Shown here in pieces: positions 4,635 through 8,681 of a DNA stretch of 8,681 nucleotides. Made by a program: the position numbers and the translations under genes. The DNA comes from an uncultured Bacteroidales bacterium (GTDB lineage: Bacteria; Bacteroidota; Bacteroidia; Bacteroidales; UBA932), in assembly GCA_902488725.1 (NCBI GenBank), contig CABTXO010000055.1, positions 1 to 8,681 on the forward strand. Direction: 5' to 3'. Every line of letters begins with the position of its first letter. Position 1 is the stretch's first letter. Below the pieces are notes generated by a model that worked only from the letters and a program-made list of their open reading frames with translations, was not told the DNA's origin and did no database searches.

Positions 4635-5783
4635 TTACTTGAAATAGATGTTGCGTAGCCAATATTCAAAGAGCGGGTCCAGGATGACGGGCTTCTCTTC
4701 CGCCCCCTGAAAAGTGATGATCTCCTTTTTCAGCAGGGCATCCTTCAGCCGCTTCACGTTCGCCGAGGAGTTCAAGGAATATTTCCGGATGACCTCGGAA
4801 GTGCTGAATTTGGAATAGCCGTCGATGATCGCCCGCAGCAGCCCGACCTGGAAGGTCGTCAGGTCGTTCATCGTGGCGATGAAGCGCCCGCGGTGCACCG
4901 CAAGCATCGTGTCCAGCGCTTCCAACAGGGCGGGCTCCATGATGTAACCCTTCGAGAGGGAGTCGCAGATAGAAGTGAAGTGATTGATGTAGAACATATT
5001 GCATCTAAACAGGCGGCAGGCGCCCGCAATCAGGTCGCGGTCGATGACCTTGCCGCTTGACAGGAAACCCTTCACGATGTGTTCTACGATCTCCTTTTCG
5101 TCCACCGTGCTCAGTGCGACATGCTCGTAGCGCCGGTAGAAGAAGCGCCGCCGGACGAAGATGCTCTCCATCGCATTGACCTGCGAGCCGGAGAACACAT
5201 AGGAAAAGTTCCGGAGGCCCTTTTCCTTCATCTCGTCCATGACGGTCTCCATGGCCTTGAACAACTTTTCTCCGTCGTCGGTGAGATCGAGGTTCTGGAA
5301 CTCTTCGATGATGAAGAACAGCCGTCCGTCCCGTCCTTCCGACAGCAGGTAGGGGAGGCGGAGCAATGCGGTGAGATCCTGACCGTCGAGGTTCCAGTTG
5401 GTCGAGAGGATGTCGTCCGTCTCGGAGAAGGCTTTCCGGTCGAAAACGAAGTGCGTCCCGGCCAGGTAGCGGTTCACGAGGGCTTCATATTCATCGGGCG
5501 TGGAGGCCGCCATGCGGACTACATTGTTGCCGAATCGGCAAAGGAAGGATTCGACGGTGCGGATGTCCAGCGCGGTCATCTCCCCGGTGGTGAACTGGAC
5601 GCCCCGGATGCGGAGGTTGGTCAGGGTCTGCTGGATCAGGGAGCGCTTGCCGGCCCCGACAGGTTCCCACAGGGCAACGTTTTCCCCCTGGCTGAGCAGG
5701 TTGCCCAGAATCGTGCAGTCTTCCTTGCGGCCGATGAAATGCTGGCCGGTCACGTATTTGTTGTAGAGGAAGGGGTTGTCCAT
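4635..5783 (-). CDS. ATPase_2-type P-loop NTPase with C-terminal winged helix, degenerate Walker motifs
   Basis: This 382-residue protein follows the plan of the archaeal-type ATPases common in Bacteroidota: an N-terminal NPFLYNKYVTGQHFIGR box (3-19), a P-loop, Walker B, a sensor-like FSGSQ (197-201), and a winged-helix region (about 310-382; FSTSEVIRKYSL, then DPLFEYWLRNIYF). The P-loop reads EPVGAGKRS (40-48): Lys46 is kept, but the first Gly is Glu and the residue after Lys is Arg instead of Ser/Thr. Walker B is LFFIIEEF (155-162), Glu-Glu where Asp-Glu is usual. Nucleotide binding may be altered. There are no membrane segments. It is the first gene of a two-gene unit with the sirtuin. Members of this family act in varied and mostly uncharacterised processes, so the function is unknown. 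Confidence 0.85.
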   Translation of the reverse strand: MDNPFLYNKYVTGQHFIGRKEDCTILGNLLSQGENVALWEPVGAGKRSLIQQTLTNLRIRGVQFTTGEMTALDIRTVESFLCRFGNNVVRMAASTPDEYEALVNRYLAGTHFVFDRKAFSETDDILSTNWNLDGQDLTALLRLPYLLSEGRDGRLFFIIEEFQNLDLTDDGEKLFKAMETVMDEMKEKGLRNFSYVFSGSQVNAMESIFVRRRFFYRRYEHVALSTVDEKEIVEHIVKGFLSSGKVIDRDLIAGACRLFRCNMFYINHFTSICDSLSKGYIMEPALLEALDTMLAVHRGRFIATMNDLTTFQVGLLRAIIDGYSKFSTSEVIRKYSLNSSANVKRLKDALLKKEIITFQGAEEKPVILDPLFEYWLRNIYFK

Positions 5784-5805
5784 GGTGAAAACATTTGTGT
5801 TAGAA

Positions 5806-5813
5806 CAAAGCTA
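5806..5813 (-). promoter_or_regulatory. Predicted -7 element for the ATPase-sirtuin unit
   Basis: Minus strand TAGCTTTG, an exact TAnnTTTG match, 22 bases upstream of the ATPase start codon. No TTTG lies 19-21 bases further upstream (the region is GC-rich there), so this promoter may be weak or activator-dependent. Confidence 0.5.
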
Positions 5814-5853
5814 CGGAAAAGATTTGATTTCCGGGCGGATAAGTGAAAATAAT

Positions 5854-5884
5854 TTTGTGGATTGGGTTTAAATGTCTAATTTTG
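5854..5884 (+). promoter_or_regulatory. Promoter of rplU-rpmA-serS, exact consensus
   Basis: TTTG (5854-5857), 19 bases, TAATTTTG (5877-5884). Both boxes match the Bacteroides consensus exactly. Transcription would start near 5890 and give a leader of about 78 nt before rplU. Confidence 0.82.
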
Positions 5885-5918
5885 CAGTCCATTTTATGGC
5901 CGTGGAGCATTTCAAGGG

Positions 5919-5962
5919 CTGCGGATGCGCAGACGCTTGCGGCTGAAACTTCAAAAAAGTTT
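5919..5962 (+). promoter_or_regulatory. Two small hairpins in the rplU leader
   Basis: CTGCG 5919-5923 / CGCAG 5928-5932 with a 4-nt loop, and AAACTT 5946-5951 / AAGTTT 5957-5962 with a 5-nt loop. The second is followed by TGTTTT and the rplU ATG. An A/U hairpin directly before the start could gate initiation or attenuate transcription. Ribosomal-protein leaders are often autoregulatory, but no known bL21 leader motif is recognised here. Confidence 0.3.
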
Positions 5963-5968
5963 TGTTTT

Positions 5969-6280
5969 ATGTACGCAATTGTAGATATTGCAGGTCAGCA
6001 GTTCAAGGTCGAGGCCGGAAGGGAACTTTTCGTGAACCGTCTCGACGCAGCCAAGGACGCTGCCGTGGAATTCGACAAGGTTCTGCTGATCGACACCGAC
6101 GGGCAGATTCAGCTCGGTGCTCCGTATGTCGAAGGCGCCGTGGTCAAGGCGACCGTCCTCGATGACGAGGCCAAGGCCGACAAGGTGCTTGTGTTCAAGA
6201 AAATCCGTCGCAAGGGATTTCAGAAACTCAACGGCCATCGCCAGAGGTTGACGAAAATCCGCATCGATGCGATCGCTTAA
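5969..6280 (+). CDS. rplU: Large ribosomal subunit protein bL21
   Basis: This codes for 103 residues, the usual bL21 length, starting [20 protein letters not shown] and ending with the rRNA-contacting [20 protein letters not shown] and a terminal IRIDAIA strand. The frame stays open upstream to 5843, but the family N-terminus begins exactly at the ATG at 5969, and the upstream codons cover the promoter. bL21 is an early-assembly protein of the 50S subunit that binds 23S rRNA. It is the first gene of rplU-rpmA-serS, with 17 bases to rpmA. No SD is visible, as is normal in this phylum. Confidence 0.97.
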   Translation: MYAIVDIAGQQFKVEAGRELFVNRLDAAKDAAVEFDKVLLIDTDGQIQLGAPYVEGAVVKATVLDDEAKADKVLVFKKIRRKGFQKLNGHRQRLTKIRIDAIA

Positions 6281-6283
6281 TTC

Positions 6284-6290
6284 GGGAGGA
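6284..6290 (+). promoter_or_regulatory. Shine-Dalgarno-like site of rpmA
   Basis: GGGAGGA lies 7 bases before the rpmA ATG and can pair with the CCUCC core of 16S rRNA over five bases. It is weaker than the rpsU site, and one of only two SD-like sequences in the window. Confidence 0.55.
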
Positions 6291-6297
6291 ATAGATT

Positions 6298-6558
6298 ATG
6301 GCACACAAAAAAGGACAATCCAGTTCCAAGAACGGTCGTGAGTCCCATTCCAAGAGACTCGGACTCAAGAAATTCGGCGGACAGGTCGTGAAGGCCGGCA
6401 ACATCATCGTCCGTCAGCGCGGCACCGTCCACAACCCCGACAAGAATGTCGGCATGGGCAAGGACCACACGCTGTATGCGCTGGTTGACGGCACCGTCAA
6501 GTTCACGAAGAAGAAGGAAGACAAATCTTACGTTTCCGTCATCCCTTTCGAAAACTAG
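6298..6558 (+). CDS. rpmA: Large ribosomal subunit protein bL27
   Basis: This 86-residue protein begins [20 protein letters not shown], the conserved bL27 N-terminus whose tail reaches the peptidyl-transferase centre. It continues with [22 protein letters not shown] and [19 protein letters not shown]. It lacks the N-terminal extension that Firmicutes remove with the Prp protease, so the mature tail starts at Ala2. It lies between rplU and serS; its TAG stop abuts the serS ATG without a spacer. Identification is secure. Confidence 0.98.
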   Translation: MAHKKGQSSSKNGRESHSKRLGLKKFGGQVVKAGNIIVRQRGTVHNPDKNVGMGKDHTLYALVDGTVKFTKKKEDKSYVSVIPFEN

Positions 6559-7830
6559 ATGCTGACACTGAAAACGCTCCGCGACAATCCGGAGCATGTG
6601 ATTGAGAAGCTCGCGGTCAAGAATTTTGATGCGCGAGCTATTGTTACCAGGGTGCTCGAACTGGATACCAACCGCAGGAGTCTCCAGACCGAGAGCGACG
6701 CGATCGTTGCGCAGCAGAAGGTCAAGTCGTCCGAGATCGGTGCGCTGATGAAGGCCGGCAGAAGGGACGAGGCGGAGCAGGTGAAGCGGGAAGTCGCCTC
6801 CCTGAAGGAAAAGTCGTCCGCCCTGCTTGCGCAGGCGATGGCGAACAACCGGGAACTGGACGAGCAGCTCGTCCTTCTCCCGAACATGCCCTGCGACCTC
6901 GTCGCACCCGGAAAGGGCGCGGAGGACAACCAGGTCGTCAAGATGGGCGGCCCGGAGGTTCACTTGCCGCAGGACGCTCTCCCGCACTGGGAACTGGCCC
7001 GGAAATACGACATCATCGATTTCGATCTGGGTGTCAAGGTTACGGGTGCCGGCTTCCCGGTCTACAAGGGCAAAGGGGCGAAGCTCCAGCGGGCCCTCAT
7101 CAATTTTTTCCTGGACACCAACACGGCCGCCGGCTATCAGGAAGTGGAACCGCCGATCATGGTGAACGCCGCATCCGGCTTCGGCACCGGCCAGCTGCCC
7201 GACAAGGAAGCCCAGATGTACCATGCGGAACTCGATGATTTCTACATGGTTCCCACAGCCGAAGTGCCGCTGACGAACCTCTACCGGGACGTGATCCTCA
7301 CCGAGGACCAGTTCCCGCAGAAGATCACCGCCTACACCCCGTGCTTCCGCCGTGAAGCGGGTTCCTACGGCAAGGATGTGCGCGGACTCAACCGTCTTCA
7401 CCAGTTCGACAAAGTGGAAATCGTCCGGATCGAAAAGCCGGAGAATTCCTATGCGGCCCTCGACGAGATGGTCGCCCACGTGGAAGGCATCGTGAACAAA
7501 CTCGGGCTGAAGTACCGGATCCTGCGCCTCTGCGGCGGGGACCTGAGCTTCACCTCCGCCATCACCTACGACTTCGAACTCTGGTCCGCCGCGCAGGGAC
7601 GCTGGCTCGAAATCTCCTCGGTGTCCAACTTCGAGACCTACCAGGCCAACCGGCTCCACCTGCGCTACCGGGACGAATCCGGGAAGATGCAGCTCTGCCA
7701 CACCCTGAACGGCAGTTCGCTGGCGCTGCCCCGCGTGGTGGCCGCCCTGCTGGAGGACAACGAGACTGAAAACGGAATCGTGATCCCGGAAGTGCTGCGC
7801 CCTTACACCGGCTTTGACAAAATCGGTTGA
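6559..7830 (+). CDS. serS: Seryl-tRNA synthetase
   Basis: This is a 423-residue class II synthetase of normal length. Residues 1 to about 110 form the antiparallel coiled-coil arm that recognises the long variable arm of tRNA-Ser (RREALK-type heptads, e.g. KAGRRDEAEQVKREVASLKE). The catalytic domain has the TAEVPLTN serine-pocket segment (233-240), motif 2 (CFRREAGSYGKDVRGLNRLH, 262-281, then QFDKVE) and motif 3 (TLNGSSLALPRVVAALLEDN, 382-401). It charges tRNA-Ser with serine using ATP in the cytoplasm. The ATG follows the rpmA stop immediately (TAGATG), so translation is probably coupled. Its last codons carry the -33 box of the ruvC promoter. No truncation or frameshift is seen. Confidence 0.98.
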   Translation: MLTLKTLRDNPEHVIEKLAVKNFDARAIVTRVLELDTNRRSLQTESDAIVAQQKVKSSEIGALMKAGRRDEAEQVKREVASLKEKSSALLAQAMANNRELDEQLVLLPNMPCDLVAPGKGAEDNQVVKMGGPEVHLPQDALPHWELARKYDIIDFDLGVKVTGAGFPVYKGKGAKLQRALINFFLDTNTAAGYQEVEPPIMVNAASGFGTGQLPDKEAQMYHAELDDFYMVPTAEVPLTNLYRDVILTEDQFPQKITAYTPCFRREAGSYGKDVRGLNRLHQFDKVEIVRIEKPENSYAALDEMVAHVEGIVNKLGLKYRILRLCGGDLSFTSAITYDFELWSAAQGRWLEISSVSNFETYQANRLHLRYRDESGKMQLCHTLNGSSLALPRVVAALLEDNETENGIVIPEVLRPYTGFDKIG

Positions 7831-7845
7831 TTTTGCTTACCTTTG
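7813..7845 (+). promoter_or_regulatory. Promoter of ruvC, exact consensus
   Basis: TTTG (7813-7816) inside the serS 3' end, 21 bases, TACCTTTG (7838-7845). Both boxes are exact. The expected start site is about 7849-7852, at or just before the ruvC ATG, so the transcript would have almost no leader. Confidence 0.7.
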
Positions 7846-7851
7846 TCCCCG

Positions 7852-8406
7852 ATGGACAAGGATGGAACCATACTCGGAATAGACCCCGGAACCAATCTCC
7901 TTGGCTTCGGGGTCATTCATGTGGAAGAGAAGGAACCCCGCTACGTGGCGATGGGCGTGGTCGATCTCCGCAAGGAGACCGACGCCTACCAGAAACTGCG
8001 CCGCATCCATTCCGAAGTCGGCGCGCTCTGCGACAAGTACAGCCCCGACTCCCTTTCCGTCGAGTCGCCCTTCATGGGCAAGAACGCCCAGGTCATTCTA
8101 AAGCTCGGCCGGGCGCAGGGAGCCGCCGTCGTCGCCGCTGCCATCCGGGATATTCCCGTCTATGAATATGCCCCCCGCAAGGCCAAGACCGCGATTTGCG
8201 GCAACGGTGCGGCATCGAAGGAGCAGGTCAGCCTGATGGTACAGAAGACGCTCCATGTCGAATTGGACCCGAAATTCCTCGATGCGACGGACGCGCTGGC
8301 CATCGCCCTCTGCCACTATTATCAGCAGGAAAGCCCGCTCACCGGAACGGGCGGCGGGACAAGCTGGGAGAAATTTATCCAGGCGCATCCGGAGCGCGTC
8401 AAATAG
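7852..8406 (+). CDS. ruvC: Holliday junction resolvase RuvC
   Basis: This codes for 184 residues with the RNase H-like fold of RuvC. The four catalytic acids are in place: Asp11 (GIDPGTNLLGFG), Glu71 (VESPFMGKNAQ), and Asp144 and Asp147 (DATDALAIALCH), equivalent to E. coli Asp7, Glu66, Asp138 and Asp141. YEYAPRKAKTAICGNGAASKEQV (104-126) is the usual DNA-contact region. It cuts four-way junctions with RuvAB during recombinational repair. The frame allows a TTG start at 7843, but that lies in the -7 promoter box, so the ATG at 7852 is chosen. It follows serS after 21 bases and can also be reached by read-through. The short C-terminal tail after 165 is Gly/Thr-rich and variable. Confidence 0.97.
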   Translation: MDKDGTILGIDPGTNLLGFGVIHVEEKEPRYVAMGVVDLRKETDAYQKLRRIHSEVGALCDKYSPDSLSVESPFMGKNAQVILKLGRAQGAAVVAAAIRDIPVYEYAPRKAKTAICGNGAASKEQVSLMVQKTLHVELDPKFLDATDALAIALCHYYQQESPLTGTGGGTSWEKFIQAHPERVK

Positions 8407-8497
8407 CTCCGAAATCCCCATTCCCGATGAATCTTCGCCGCCCCTTTCTTGTCAAGGGCAGTGATTGTTGTCAGCAGTGTTGACGATGACGCGATTT

Positions 8498-8681
8498 TTT
8501 TGGATCAAGTCCAAAATCATGCGATCAGCCGTTGCGTTCAATCGCTCATGCAGGTGGAATTTTCCGTGGCCACCTGCAAGTGCGGATGCTTGATTCTGGC
8601 CGCAGAGCCTTTGCAGGCGGGATGCATTTTTGCCCACCTGAAAGTCTTCCCCCGCATTGCAGTCGCGTCCAGGGCATTCGG
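8498..8681 (+). repeat. Dispersed hairpin repeat, copy B (continues past the right edge)
   Basis: This is the inverted counterpart of 2973-3169. Hairpins: TGCAGGTGG 8549-8557 / CCACCTGCA 8570-8578, perfect with a 12-nt loop; CAGGCGGG 8614-8621 / CCCACCTG 8633-8640 with an 11-nt loop; and at the left boundary TTTTGGA/TCCAAAA around 8499-8517. Similarity to copy A begins at 8502 and is still running at 8681, so the true right end is not visible. It starts about 95 bases after the ruvC stop. Between the two (8407-8497) I see no terminator and only an 18-codon open frame. Confidence 0.8.

Noticed and set aside
3587..4642. Plus-strand open frame of 351 codons
   Set aside because: It is antisense to rpsU and the sirtuin, and includes the terminator and promoters of rpsU and tRNA-Leu. 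No family similarity is seen.
5079..5846. Plus-strand open frame of 255 codons
   Set aside because: It is antisense to the ATPase and extends into its promoter. No recognisable domain.
5843..5968. N-terminal extension of bL21 from the upstream ATG at 5843
   Set aside because: The extension covers the -33 and -7 promoter boxes and has no counterpart in the family. The conserved N-terminus starts at 5969.
6277..7701. Minus-strand open frame of 474 codons
   Set aside because: It is the shadow of rpmA and serS, both certain. It has no domain and the His/Leu/Val-rich composition typical of antisense frames.
8427..8483. 18-codon frame starting MNLRRPFLVKG after ruvC
   Set aside because: It is too short to support as a gene, with no family match and no promoter. 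It might be the start of a gene cut off by the repeat, but nothing downstream continues it.

Overview
The window looks like chromosomal DNA from a member of the Bacteroidota, probably Bacteroidales. Four things point there: a SusC/RagA-type TonB-dependent outer-membrane protein, promoters of the Bacteroides form TTTG-N19-21-TAnnTTTG in front of most genes, near absence of Shine-Dalgarno (SD) sequences except at rpsU and rpmA, and the order rplU-rpmA-serS. Coding DNA is moderately GC-rich. The genus cannot be read from this sequence.

Layout, left to right. (1) 1-2086, minus: the N-terminal two thirds of a SusC-like transporter that runs off the left edge. It diverges from (2) 2206-2505, plus: a 99-residue protein with one perfect EF-hand loop followed by a charged amphipathic helix. 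(3) 2506-3437: over 900 bp without a credible gene. It holds a GC-rich stretch, then a cluster of CAGGTGG/CCACCTG hairpins that forms a dispersed repeat, then a strong hairpin. (4) 3438-3517, minus: tRNA-Leu(UAG), with its own promoter and a leader that folds back on itself. (5) 3674-3868, minus: rpsU (bS21) with an unusually strong SD. (6) 3920-5783, minus: a CobB-type sirtuin directly after an ATPase_2-type NTPase, one base apart. (7) 5969-7830, plus: rplU, rpmA and serS, transcribed divergently from the ATPase. (8) 7852-8406, plus: ruvC with a promoter that would give an almost leaderless message. (9) 8502-8681: a second copy of the dispersed repeat, inverted relative to the first, running off the right edge.

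The housekeeping part (tRNA-Leu, bS21, bL21, bL27, SerRS, RuvC) serves translation and recombination. The ATPase-sirtuin pair is the one potentially functional unit without an obvious role. The most unusual structural feature is the hairpin repeat: two copies about 93% identical (13 mismatches in 180 positions by eye, plus one 13-bp tandem duplication), in inverted orientation, bracket the block from tRNA-Leu to ruvC. A third, more diverged copy lies head-to-head with the first. I recognise no CRISPR array, insertion sequence, prophage or classical defence island. All alignments and fold predictions here were made by eye.
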